Source of the DNA: Watersipora subatra
Taxonomy: Eukaryota > Bryozoa > Gymnolaemata > Cheilostomatida > Watersiporidae
Direction of reading: 5' to 3'
DNA: 64,000 nucleotides
Assembly: GCF_963576615.1 (NCBI RefSeq)
Contig: NC_088708.1
Span: 54,857,196-54,921,195 of the forward strand
A program made the translations under genes and the position numbers. Shown in pieces: positions 49,407-61,554 of the stretch (its first letter is position 1; each line of letters starts with the position of its first letter). The notes below the pieces were generated by a model. The model saw nothing but the letters and a program-made list of their open reading frames with translations. It did not search any database and was not told where the DNA came from.

Positions 49407-49491
49407 GCTCCAGTGGCGCAATCGGTTAGCGCGCTGTACTTATAAACAGTATGAGATGCAGAGGCTGTGAGTTCGAGCCTCACCTGGAGCA
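49407..49491 (+). tRNA. tRNA-Ile-TAT: tRNA-Ile(UAU), perfect type I copy in second 8.2-kb block
   Basis: Partner of the copy at 41,208. Sequence, intron and T5 terminator are identical. Confidence 0.94.
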
Positions 49492-49734
49492 CATTTTTAT
49501 TGTGTTACAAAACATAGTGTCAGTAGAAATTTGCAATGGAAAAATTTGGTGATTTGTACCCAAATCACAAGCTCCAGTCGTGCAAATGGTTAGTGTGCTG
49601 ATCTTATAATCAGTATGACATGCAGAGGCTGTGAGTTCGAGCCTCACCTGGAGCACATTTTTATTGCGTTACAAAACATAATGTTAGTAAAAATTCGCAA
49701 TGGCAAATTTTTGTCACAAATACATAAACCACAA

Positions 49735-49819
49735 GATCCACTGGTGCAATCGGTTAGCGCGCTGTACTTATAAACAGTATGAGATGCAGAGGCTGTGAGT
49801 TCGAGCCTCACCTGGAGCA
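49735..49819 (+). pseudogene. tRNA copy GATCCAC, second block
   Basis: 8,199-bp duplicate of the copy at 41,536, with the same acceptor changes. Confidence 0.75.
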
Positions 49820-50718
49820 CATTTTTATTGTGTTACAAAACATAATGTTAGTAGAAAGTCGCAATGGAAAAATTTGGTGATTTGTACCTAAATCTCAAGC
49901 TCCAGTCATGCAATTGGTAAGTGCGCTGAACTTATAATCAGTATGACATGCAGAGACTGTGAGTTCGAGCCTCACCTGGAGCACATTTTTATTGTGTTAC
50001 AAAACATAATGTTAGTAGAAATTCGGAATGGCAAATTTTTGTCACAAATATTTCAACCACAAGCTCCAGTGGTGCAATTGGTTAGTGCGCTGTACTTATA
50101 AACAGTATGAGATGCAGAGGCTGTGAGTTCGAGCCTCACCTGGCGCAAAACTTTATTGTGTTACAAAACATAATGTTAGTGGAAATTCGCAATGGCAAAT
50201 TTTTGTCACAAATATCTAAACCACAAGCTCCAGTGGTGCAATCGGTTAGCGCGCTGTACTTATAAACAGTATGAGATGCAGAGGCTGTGAGTTCGAGCCT
50301 CACCTGGAGCAAAACTTTATTGTGTTACAAAACATAATGTTAGTGGAAATTCGCAATGGCAAATTTTTGTCACAAATATCTAAACCACAAGCTCCAGTGG
50401 CGCAATTGGTTAGCGCGCTGTACTTATAAACAGTATGAGATGCAGAGGCTGTGAGTTCGAGCTTCACCTGGAGCACATTATTATTGTGTTACAAAACATA
50501 ATATCAGTAGAAATTCGCAATGGGAAAAGTTTGTCACAAATACCGAAATCACAAGCTCCAGTGGTGCAATTGGTTAGTGAGCTGTATTTAAAAACAGTAT
50601 GAGATGCAGAGGCTGTGAGTTCGAGCCTCACCTGGAGCACATTTTTATTGCGTTACAAAACATAATGTTAGTAAAAATTCGCAATGGCAAATTTTTGTCA
50701 CAAATACATAAACCACAA

Positions 50719-50803
50719 GATCCACTGGTGCAATCGGTTAGCGCGCTGTACTTATAAACAGTATGAGATGCAGAGGCTGTGAGATCGAGCCTCACCGCGA
50801 GCA
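50719..50803 (+). pseudogene. tRNA copy GATCCAC / CGCGAGC, second block
   Basis: 8,199-bp duplicate of the copy at 42,520. Confidence 0.75.
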
Positions 50804-53178
50804 CATTATTATTGTGTTACAAAACATAATGTTAGTAGAAAGTCGCAATTGGAAAAATTTGCCACAAATATCTAAAGCACAAGCTCCAGTGGTGCAATCG
50901 GTTAGTGCGCTGTACTTATAAACAGTATGAGATGCAGAGGCTGTGAGTTCGAGCCTCACCTTGACCACATTTTTATTGTGTTACAACACAAAATGTTAGT
51001 AGAAAGTCGCAATGGGAAAAGTTTGTCACAAATACCGAAATCACAAGCTCCAGTGGTGCAATTGGTTAGTGAGCTGTACTTAAAAACAGTATGAGATGCA
51101 GAGGCTGTGAGTTCGATCCTCACCTGGAGCACATTATTATTGTGTTACAAAACATAATATCAGTAGAAATTCGCAACGGGAAACTTTTGTCACAAATATC
51201 TAAATCACAAGCTCCAGTGGTGCAATCGGTTAGTGCGCTGTACTTATAAACAGTATGAGATGCAGAGGCTGTGAGTTCGATCCTCACCTGGAGCACATTA
51301 TTATTGTGTTACAAAACATAATATCAGTAGAAATTCGCAACGGGAAACTTTTGTCACAAATATCTAAATCACAAGCTCCAGTGGTGCAATCGGTTAGTGC
51401 GCTGTACTTATAAACAGTATGAGATGCAGAGGCTGTGAGTTCGAGCCTCACCTGCAGCACATTTTTATTGTTTTACAAAACATAATGTTAGTAGAAAGTC
51501 GCAATGGAAAATTTTGGTGATTTGTACCTAAATCTCAAGCTCCAGTCATGCAATTGGTAAGTGCGCTGAACTTATAATCAGTATGACATGCAGAGACTGT
51601 GAGTTCGAGCCTCACCTGGAGCACATTTTTATTGTGTTACAAAACATAATGTTAGTAGAAATTCGGAATGGCAAATTGTTGTCACAAATATCTAAACCAC
51701 AAGCTCCAGTGGCGCAATCGGTTAGTGCGCTGTACTTATAAACAGTATGAGATGCAGAGGCTGTGAGTTCGAGCCTCACCTGAAGCAAAACTTTATTGTG
51801 TTACAAAACATAATGTTAGTGGAAATTCGCAATGGTAAATTTTTGTCACAAATATCTAAACCACAAGCTCCAGTGGCGCAATCGGTTAGTGCGCTGTACT
51901 TATAAACAGTATGAGATGCAGAGGCTGTGAGTTCGAGCCTCACCTTGACCACATTTTTATTGTTTTACAAAACATAATGTTAGTAGAAAGTCGCAATGGA
52001 AAAATTTGGTGATTTGCACCTTAATCTCAAGCTCCAGTCATGCAATTGGTAAATGCGCTGAACTTATAATCAGTATGACATGCAGAGACTGTGAGTTCGA
52101 GCCTCACCTGGACCACACTTTTATTGTGTTACAAAACATAATGTTAGTAGAAAGTCGCAATGGGAAAAGTTTGTCACAAATACCGAAATCACAAGCTCCA
52201 GTGGTGCAATTGGTTAGTGAGCTGTACTTAAAAACAGTATGAGATGCAGAGGCTGTGAGTTCGAGCCTCACCTGGAGCACATTTTTATTGTTTTACAAAA
52301 CATAATGTTAGTAGAAAGTCGCAATGGAAAAATTTGGTGATTTGCACCTTAATCTCAAGCTCCAGTCATGCAATTGGTAAGTGCGCTGAACTTATAATCA
52401 GTATGACATGCAGAGACTGTGAGTTCGAGCCTCACCTGGACCACACTTTTATTGTGTTACAAAACATAATGTTAGTAGAAATTCGGAATGGCAAATTTTT
52501 GTCACAAATATCTAAACCACAAGCTCCAGTTGCGCAATCGGTTAGCGTTCTGTACTTATAAACAGTATGAGATGCAGAGGCTGTGAGTTCGAGCTTCACC
52601 TGGAGCACATTATTATTGTGTTACAAAACATAATATCAGTAGAAATTCGCAACGGGAAACTTTTGTCACAAATATCTAAATCACAAGCTCCAGTGGTGCA
52701 ATCGGTTAGTGAGCTTTACCTAAAAACAGTAGGAGATGCAGAGGCTGTGAGTTCGAGCCTCACCTGGAGCACATTTTTATTGTTTTACAAAACATAATAT
52801 TAGTAGAAAGTCGCAATGGAAAAATTTGGTGATTTGTACCTAAATCTCAAGCTCCAGTCATGCAATTGGTTAGTGCGCTGAACTTATAATCAGTATGACA
52901 TGCAGAGACTGTGAGTTCGAGCTTCACCTGGAGCACAATTTTATTGTTTTACAAAACATAATGTTAGTAGGAAGTCGTAATCGGAAAACTCTGTCACAAA
53001 TATCTAAACCACAAGCTCCAGTGGCGCAATCGGTTAGCGCGCTGTACTTATAAACAGTATGAGATGCAGAGGCTGTGAGTTCGAGCCTCACCTGGAGCAA
53101 AACTTTATTGTGTTACAAAACATGATGTTAGTGGAAATTCGCAATGGAAAATTTTTGTCACAAATATCTAAACCACAA

Positions 53179-53263
53179 GCTCCAGTGGCGCAATCGGTTA
53201 GCGCGCTGTACTTATAAACAGTATGAGATGCAGAGGCTGTGAGTTCGAGCCTCACCTGGAGCA
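53179..53263 (+). tRNA. tRNA-Ile-TAT: tRNA-Ile(UAU), perfect type I copy
   Basis: Partner of the copy at 44,980 within the duplicated 8.2-kb block. It is intact and followed by the same 1-bp-shorter spacer. Confidence 0.94.
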
Positions 53264-53341
53264 CATTTTTATTGTTTTACAAAACATAGTGTCAGTAAAA
53301 TTTGCAATGGAAAAATTTGGTGATTTGTACCCAAATCACAA

Positions 53342-56300
53342 GCTCCAGTGGTGCAATCGGTTAGCGCGCTGTACTTATAAACAGTATGAGATGCAGAGGC
53401 TGTGAGATCGAGCCTCACCTGGAGCACATTTTTATTGTTTTACAAAACATAATGTTAGTAGAAAGTTGCAATGGAAAAATTTGGTGATTTGTACCTAAAT
53501 CTCAAGCTCCAGTCATGCAATTGGTAAGTGCGCTGAACTTATAATCAGTATGACATGCAGAGACTGTGAGTTCGAGCCTCACCTGGAGCACATTTTTATT
53601 GTGTTACAAAACATAATGTTAGTAGAAATTCGGAATGGCAAATTTTTGTCACAAATATTTCAACCACAAGCTCCAGTGGTGCAATTGGTTAGTGCGCTGT
53701 ACTTATAAACAGTATGAGATGCAGAGGCTGTGAGTTCGAGCCTCACCTGGAGCAAAACTTTATTGTGTTACAAAACATAATGTTAGTGGAAATTCGCAAT
53801 GGCAAATTTTTGTCACAAATATCTAAACCACAAGCTCCAGTGGTGCAATCGGTTAGCGCGCTGTACTTATAAACAGTATGAGATGCAGAGGCTGTGAGTT
53901 CGAGCCTCACCTGGAGCAAAACTTTATTGTGTTACAAAACATAATGTTAGTGGAAATTCGCAATGGCAAATTTTTGTCACAAATATCTAAACCACAAGCT
54001 CCAGTGGCGCAATTGGTTAGCGCGCTGTACTTATAAACAGTATGAGATGCAGAGGCTGTGAGTTCGAGCTTCACCTGGAGCACATTATTATTGTGTTACA
54101 AAACATAATATCAGTAGAAATTCGCAACGGGAAACTTTTGTCACAAATATCTAAATCACAAGCTCCAGTGGTGCAATCGGTTAGTGCGCTGTACTTATAA
54201 ACAGTATGAGATGCAGAGGCTGTGAGTTCGATCCTCACCTGGAGCACATTATTATTGTGTTACAAAACATAATGTTAGTAGGAAGTCGTAATCGGAAAAT
54301 TCCGTCACAAATATCTAAACCACAAGCTCCAGTGGTGCAATCGGTTAGTGCGCTGTACTTATAAACAGTATGAGATGCAGAGGCTGTGAGTTCGAGCCTC
54401 ACCTGGAGCACATAATTATTGTGTTACAAAACATGATCTTAGTAGAAATTCGCAATGAAAATATTTGGTGAATTGTACCCAAATCACAAGCTCCAGTCAT
54501 GCAAATGGTTAGTGTGCTAATCTTATACTCAGTATGACATGCAGAGGCTGTGAGTTCGAGCCTCACCTGGAGCACAATTTTATTGTGTTACAAAACATAA
54601 TGGTAGTAGAAATTCGCCATGGCAAAATTTGGTCACAAATATCTAAACCGCAAGCTCCAGTGGTGCAATCGGTTAGCGAGCTGTACTTATAAACAGTATG
54701 GGATGCAGAGGCTGTGAGTTCGAGCCTCACCTGGAGCACATTTTTATTGTGTGACAAAACATTATGATAGTAGGAAGTCGTAATGGGAAAATTTTGTCAC
54801 AAATTTCTAAACCACAAGCTCCAGTGGTGCCATCGGTTAGCGCGCTGTACTTATAAACAGTATGAGATGCAGAGGCTGTGAGTTCGAGCCTCACCTGGAG
54901 CACATTTTTATTGTTTTACAAAACATAATGTTAGTAGAAATTCGGAATGGCAAATTTGTGTCACAAATATCTCAACCACAAGCTCCAGTGATGCAATCGG
55001 TTAGCGCGCTGTACTTATAAACAGTATGAGATGCAGAGGCTGTGAGTTCGAGCATCACCTGGAGCACATTATTATTGTGTTACAAAACATAATGTTAGTA
55101 GGAAGTCGTAATCGGAAAATTCTGTCACAAATATCTAAACCACAAGCTCCAGTGGTGCAATCGGTGAGTGCGCTGTCCTTATAAACAGTATGAGATGCAG
55201 AGGCTGTGAGTTCGAGCCTCACGTGGAGCAAAACTTTATTGTGTTCCAAAACATGATGTTAGTGGAAATTCGCAATGGAAAATTTTTGTCACAAATATCT
55301 AAACCACAAGCTCCAGTGGCGCAATCGGTTAGTGCGCTGTACTTATAAACAGTATGAGATGCAGAGGCTGTGAGTTCGAGCCTCACCTGGAGCACATTTT
55401 TATTGTGTTACAAAACATAGTGTCAGTAGAAACTTGCAATGGAAAAATTTGGTGATTTGTACCCAAATCACAAGCTCCAGTCGTGCAAATGGTTAGTGTG
55501 CTGATCTTATAATCAGTATGACATGCAGAAGCTGTGAGTTCGAGCCTCACCTGGAGCACATTTTTATTGTGTGACAAAACATTATGATAGTAGGAAGTCG
55601 TAATGGGAAAATTTTGTCACAAATTCCTAAACCACAAGCTCCAGTGGTGCAATCGGTTAGCGCGCTGTACTTATAAACAGTATGAGATGCAGAGGCTGTG
55701 AGTTCGAGCCTCACCTGGAGCGCATTTTTATTGTTTTACAAAACATAATGTTAGTAGAAATTCGGAATTGCAAATTTTTGTCACAAATATCTCAACTACA
55801 AGCTCCAGTGGCGCAATCGGTTAGCGCGCTGTACTTATAAACAGTATGAGATGCAGAGGCTGTGAGTTCGAGCCTCACCTGGAGCAAAACTTTATTGTGT
55901 TACAAAACATAATGTTAGTGGAAGTTCGCAATGGCAAATTTTTGTCACAAATAACTAAACCACAAGCTCCAGTGGCGCAATCGGTTAGCGCGCTGTACTT
56001 ATAAACAGTATGAGATGCAGAGGCTGTGAGTTCGAGCCTCACCTGGAGCACATTATTATTGTGTTACAAAACATAATATCAGTAGAAATTCGCAACGGGA
56101 AATTTTTGTCACAAATATCTAAATCACAAGCTCCAGTGGTGCAATCGGTTAGTGAGCTGTACCTAAAAACAGTAGGAGATGCAGAGGCTGTGAGTTCGAA
56201 CCTCACCTGGAGCACATTTTTATTGTTTTACAAAACATAATATTAGTAGAAAGTCGCAATGGAAAAATTTGGTGATTTGTTCCTAAATCTCAAGCTCCAG

Positions 56301-57526
56301 TCATGCAATTGGTTAGTGCGCTGAACTTATAATCAGCATGACATGCAGAGACTGTGAGTTCGAGCCTCACCTGGAGCACATTTTTATTGTTTTACAAAAC
56401 ATAATGTTAGTAGAAATTCGAAATGGCAAATTTTTGTCACAAATATCTCAACCACAAGCTCCAGTGGCGCAATCGGTTAGTGCGCTGTACTTATAAACAG
56501 TATGAGATGCAGAGGCTGTGAGGTCGAGCCTCACCTGGAGCACATTATTATTGTGTTACAAAACATAGTGTCAGTAGAAATTTGCAATGGAAAAATTTGG
56601 TGATTTGTACCCAAATCACAAGCTCCAGTCGTGCAAATGGTTAGTGTGCTGATCTTATAATCAGTATGACATGCAGAAGCTGTGAGTTCGAGCCTCACCT
56701 GGAGCACATTTTTATTGTGTTATAAAACATAATGTTAGTAAAAATTCGCAATGGCAAATTTTTGTCACAAATATCTAAACCACAAGCTCCAGTGGTGCAA
56801 TCGGTTAGTGCGCTGTACTTATAAACAGTATGAGATGCAGAGGCTGTGAGATCGAGCCTCACCGCGAGCACATTATTATTGTGTTACAAAACATAATGTT
56901 AGTAGAAAGTCGCAATTGGAAAAATTTGCCACAAATATCTAAAGCACAAGCTTCAGTGGCGCAATCGGTTAGTGCGCTGTACTTATAAACAGTATGAGAT
57001 GCAGAGGCTGTGAGTTCGAGCCTCACCTTGACCACATTTTTATTGGGTTACAAAACAAAATGTTAGTAGAAAGTCGGAATGGGAAAAGTTTGTCACAAAT
57101 ACCGAAATCACAAGCTCCAGTGGTGCAATTGGTTAGTGAGCGGTACTTAAAAACAGTATGAGATGCAGAGGCTGTGAGTTCGAGCCTGACCTGCAGCACA
57201 TTTTTATTGTGTTACAAAACATAATGTTAGTAGGAAGTCGTAATCGGAAAATTCTGTCACAAATATCTAAACCACAAGCTCCAGTGGTGCAATCGGTTAG
57301 TGCGCTGTCCTTATAAACAGTATGAGATGCAAAGGCTGTGAGTTCGAGCCTCACCTGGAGCAAAACTTTATTGTGTTACAAAACATGATGTTAGTGGAAA
57401 TTCGCAATGGAAATTTTTTGTCACAAATATCTAAACCACAAGCTCCAGTGGCGCAATCGGTTAGCGCGCTGTACTTATAAACAGTATGAGATGCAGAGGC
57501 TGTGAGTTCGAGCCTCACCTGGAGCA
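53342..57526 (+). tRNA. Register block 6: 26 tRNA-Ile-type copies, starts at 53342 + 164n (n = 0 to 25)
   Basis: Copies begin at 53342 + 164n; the last is 57,442-57,526. Up to about 56,865 this is the second copy of the 8.2-kb block. The copy at 57114-57198 carries CGGTA in the anticodon stem, which restores the human-type 5' strand but now mispairs with TGCAG; it also has a T-stem change (CTGAC) and ends CTGCAGC. Confidence 0.92.
57442..57526 (+). tRNA. tRNA-Ile-TAT: tRNA-Ile(UAU), perfect type I copy
   Basis: Third member of the lineage with the shortened spacer (GTCAGTAAAATTTGC). The tRNA is intact. It lies beyond the end of the 8.2-kb duplication, so a two-unit or larger patch of that block was also copied here. 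Confidence 0.94.
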
Positions 57527-58500
57527 CATTTTTATTGTTTTACAAAACATAGTGTCAGTAAAATTTGCAATGGAAAAATTTGGTGATTTGTACCCAAATC
57601 ACAAGCTCCAGTGGTGCAATCGGTTAGCGCGCTGTACTTATAAACAGTATGAGATGCAGAGGCTGTGAGATCGAGCCTCACCGCGAGCACATTATTATTG
57701 TGTTACAAAACATTATATTAGTAGAAAGTCGCAATTGGAAAAATTTGCCACAAAGATCTAAAGCACAAGCTCCAGTGGCGCAATCGGTTAGTGCGCTGTA
57801 CTTATAAACAGTATGAGATGCAGAGGCTGTAAGTTCGAGCCTCACCTTGACCACATTTTTATTGGGTTACAAAACAAAATGTTAGTAGAAAGTCGCAATG
57901 GGAAAAGTTTGTCACAAATACCGAAATCACAAGCTCCAGTGGTGCAATTGGTTAGTGAGCTGTATTTAAAAACAGTATGAGATGCAGAGGCTGTGAGTTC
58001 GAGCCCCACCTGGAGCACATTTTTATTGTTTTACAAAACAAAATGTTAGTAGAAAGTCGCAATGGGAAAAGTTTGTCACAAATACCGAAATCTCAAGCTC
58101 CAGTCATGCAATTGGTAAGTGCGCTGAACTTATAATCAGTATGACGTGCAGAGACTGTGAGTTCGAGCTTCACCTGGAGCACAATTTTATTGTTTTACAA
58201 AACATAATGTTAGTAGAAATTCGGAATGGCAAATTTTTGTCACAAATATCTCAACCACAAGCTCCAGTGGTGCAATCGGTTAGCGCGCTGTACTTATAAA
58301 CAGTATGAGATGCAGAGGCTGTGAGTTCGAGCCTCACCTGGAGCACATTATTATTGTGTTACAAAACATAATGTTAGTAGGAAGTCGTAATCGGAAAATT
58401 CTGTCACAAATATCTAAACCACAAGCTCCAGTGGTGCAATCGGTTAGCGCGCTGTACTTATAAACAGTATGGGATGCAGAGGCTGTGAGTTCGAGCCTCA

Positions 58501-59918
58501 CCTGGAGCACATTTTTATTGTTTGACAAAACATTATGATAGTAGGAAGTCGTAATGGGAAAATTTTGTCACAAATTTCTATACCACAAGCTCCAGTGGTG
58601 CAATCGGTTAGCGCGCTGTACTTATAAACAGTATGAGATGCAGAGGCTGTGAGTTCGAGCCTCACCTGGAGCTCATTTTTATTGTTTTACAAAACATAAT
58701 GTTAGTAGAAATTCGGAATGGCAAATTTTTGTCACAAATATTTCAACCACAAGCTCCAGTGGTGCAATCGGTTAGTGCGCTGTACTTATAAACAGTATGA
58801 GATGCAGAGGCTGTGAGTTCGAGCCTCACCTGGAGCAAAACTTTATTGTGTTACAAAACATAATGTTAGTGGAAGTTCGCAATGGCAAATTTTTGTCACA
58901 AATATCTAAACCACAAGCTCCAGTGGCGCAATCGGTTAGTGCGCTGTACTTATAAACAGTATGAGATGCAGAGGGTGTGAGTTCGAGCCTCACCTGGAGC
59001 ACATTATTATTGTGTTACAAAACATAATATCAGTAGAAATTTGCAATGGGAAATTTTTGTCACAAATATCTAAATCACAAGCTCCAGTGGTGCAATCGGT
59101 TAGTGAGCTGTACCTAAAAACAGTAGGAGATGCAGAGGCTGTGAGTTCGAACCTCACCTGGAGCACATTTTTATTGTTTTACAAAACATAATATTAGTAG
59201 AAAGTCGCAATGGAAAAATTTGGTGATTTGTTCCTAAATCTCAAGCTCCAGTCATGCAATTGGTTAGTGCGCTGAACTTATAATCAGCATGACATGCAGA
59301 GACTGTGAGTTCGAGCCTCACCTGGAGCACATTTTTATTGTTTTACAAAACATAATGTTAGTAAAAATTCGCAATGGCAAATTTTTGTCACAAATATCTA
59401 AACCACAAGCTCCAGTGGTGCAATCGGTTAGCGCGCTGTACTTATAAACAGTATGAGATGCAGAGGCTGTGAGTTCGAGCCTCACCTGGAGCACATTATT
59501 ATTGTGTTACAAAACATAATATCAGTAGAAATTCGCAATGGGAAATTTTTGTCACAAATATCTAAATCACAAGCTCCAGTGGTGCAATCGGTTAGTGAGC
59601 TGTACCTAAAAACAGTAGGAGATGCAGAGGCTGTGAGTTCGAACCTCACCTGGAGCACATTTTTATTGTTTTACAAAACATAATATTAGTAGAAAGTCGC
59701 AATGGAAAAATTTGGTGATTTGTTCCTAAATCTCAAGCTCCAGTCATGCAAATGGTTAGTGTGCTGATCTTATAATCAGTATGACATGCAGAGGCTGTGA
59801 GTTCGAGCCTCACCTGGAGCACATTTTTATTGTGTTATAAAACATAATGTTAGTAAAAATTCGCAATGACAAATTTTTGTCACAAATATCTAAACCACAA
59901 GCTCCAGTGGTGCAATCG
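58501..59918 (+). repeat. About 1.4-kb block with a dispersed copy at 61,617-63,034
   Basis: This segment recurs 3,116 bp (19 units) downstream. Shared markers are GTTTGACAAAACATT, TTTCTATACC, GGAGCTCATTTTT and GCAATGACAAATTT. One of several differences is GAGATGCAGAGGGTG near 58,970 against GAGGCTG in the copy. Confidence 0.82.
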
Positions 59919-60884
59919 GTTAGCGCGCTGTACTTATAAACAGTATGAGATGCAGAAGCTGTGAGATCGAGCCTCACCGCGAGCACATTATTATTGTGTT
60001 ACAAAACATAATGTTAGTAGAAAGTCGCAATTGGAAAAATTTGCCACAAATATCTAAAGCACAAGCTCCAGTGGCGCAATCGGTTAGTGCGCTGTACTTA
60101 TAAACAGTATGAGATGCAGAGGCTGTGAGTTCGAGCCTCACCTTGACCACATTTTTATTGGGTTACAAAACAAAATGTTAGTAGAAAGTCGGAATGGGAA
60201 AAGTTTGTCACAAATACCGAAATCACAAGCTCCGGTGGTGCAATTGGTTAGTGAGCTGTACTTAAAAACAGTATGAGATGCAGAGGCTGTGAGTTCGAGC
60301 CTCACCTGGAGCACATTTTTATTGTTTTACAAAACATAATGTTAGTAGAAAGTCGCAATGGAAAAATTTGGTGATTTGTACCTAAATCTCAAGCTCCAGT
60401 CATGCAATTGCTAAGTGCGCTGAACTTATAATCAGTATGACATGCAGAGACTGTGAGTTCGAGCCTCACCTGGAGCACATTTTTATTGTGTTACAAAACA
60501 TAATGTTAGTAGAAATTCGGAATGGCAAATTGTTGTCACAAATATCTCAACCGCAAGCTCCAGTGGCGCAATCGGTTAGTGCGCTGTACTTATAAACAGT
60601 ATGAGATGCAGAGGCTGTGAGTTCGAGCCTCACCTGAAGCAAAACTTTATTGTGTTACAAAACATAATGTTAGTGGAAATTCGCAATGGCAAATTTTTGT
60701 CACAAATATCTAAACCACAAGCTCCAGTGGCGCAATCGGTTAGCGCGCTGTACTTATAAACAGTATGAGATGCAAAGGCTGTGAGTTCGAGCCTCACCTG
60801 GAGCACATTTTTATTGTGTTACAAAACATTATGATAGTAGAAAGTCGTAATGGGAAAGTTTTGTCACAAATATCTAAACCACAA

Positions 60885-60969
60885 GCTCCAGTGGTGCAAT
60901 CGGTTAGTGCGCTGTACTTAAAAACAGTATGAGATGCAGAGGCTGTGAGTTCGAGCCTCACCTGGAGCA
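60885..60969 (+). tRNA. Best-preserved UAA-anticodon copy on a tRNA-Ile body
   Basis: Apart from T36 to A (loop CTTAAA), this copy keeps the type I body: GCTCCAG/CTGGAGC acceptor, D stem GTGC/GTGC, anticodon stem CTGTA/TGCAG, intron AACAGTATGAG with the G at -3, and T-arm GTGAG-TTCGAGC-CTCAC. It is followed by CATTATTATTG with no adjacent T-run. Only a single base separates it from a normal tRNA-Ile(UAU), so it could be charged and misread UUA; that is inference. Confidence 0.85.
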
Positions 60970-61554
60970 CATTATTATTGTGTTACAAAACACGATGTTA
61001 GTAGAAATTCGCAATGGAAATATTTGGTGAATTGTACCCAAATAACAAGCTCCAGTCATGCAAATGGTTAGTGTGCTAATCTTATAATCAGTATGAGATG
61101 CAGAGGCTGTGAGTTCGAGCTTCACCTGCAGCACATTTTTATTGTTTTACAAAACATAATGTTAGTAGAAAGTCGCAATGGAAAAATTTGGTGATTTGTA
61201 CCTTAATCTCAAGCTCCAGTCATGCAATTGGTTAGTGCGCTGAACTTATAATCAGTATGACATGCAGAGACTGTGAGTTCGAGCTTCACCTGGAGCACAA
61301 TTTTATTGTTTTACAAAACATAATGTTAGTAGAAATTCGGAATGGCAAATTTTTGTCACAAATGTCTCAACCACAAGCTCCAGTGGCGCAATCGGTTAGC
61401 GCGCTGTACTTATAAACAGTATGAGATGCAGAGGCTGTGAGTTCGAGCCTCACCTGGAGCACATTATTATTGTGTTACAAAACATAATGTTAGTAGGAAG
61501 TCGTAATCGGAAAATTCTGTTACAAATATCTAAACCACAAGCTCCAGTGGTGCA

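Larger units (their letters stand above)
45143..53263 (+). tRNA. Register block 5: 50 tRNA-Ile-type copies, starts at 45143 + 164n (n = 0 to 49)
   Basis: Copies begin at 45143 + 164n; the last is 53,179-53,263, a perfect type I gene. The block length equals the 50-unit duplicated segment because it runs from one copy of the 1-bp spacer deletion (near 45,097) to the duplicated copy of the same deletion (near 53,297). It therefore spans the duplication boundary near 48,667. Confidence 0.92.
40468..56865 (+). repeat. Tandem duplication of 50 units (8,199 bp), almost identical copies
   Basis: About 40,468-48,666 recurs at 48,667-56,865. The length is 50 x 164 minus 1, because each copy has the same 1-bp spacer deletion. 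The left limit is set by ACCTGGAGCAC (first copy) against ACCGCGAGCAC (second), and the right limit by ATATCAGTAG against ATGTTAGTAG. By eye I found only two differences: TTGACAAC near 43,747 against TTGACCAC near 51,946, and CACAATCTCC near 48,587 against CACAAGCTCC near 56,786. Confidence 0.9.
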
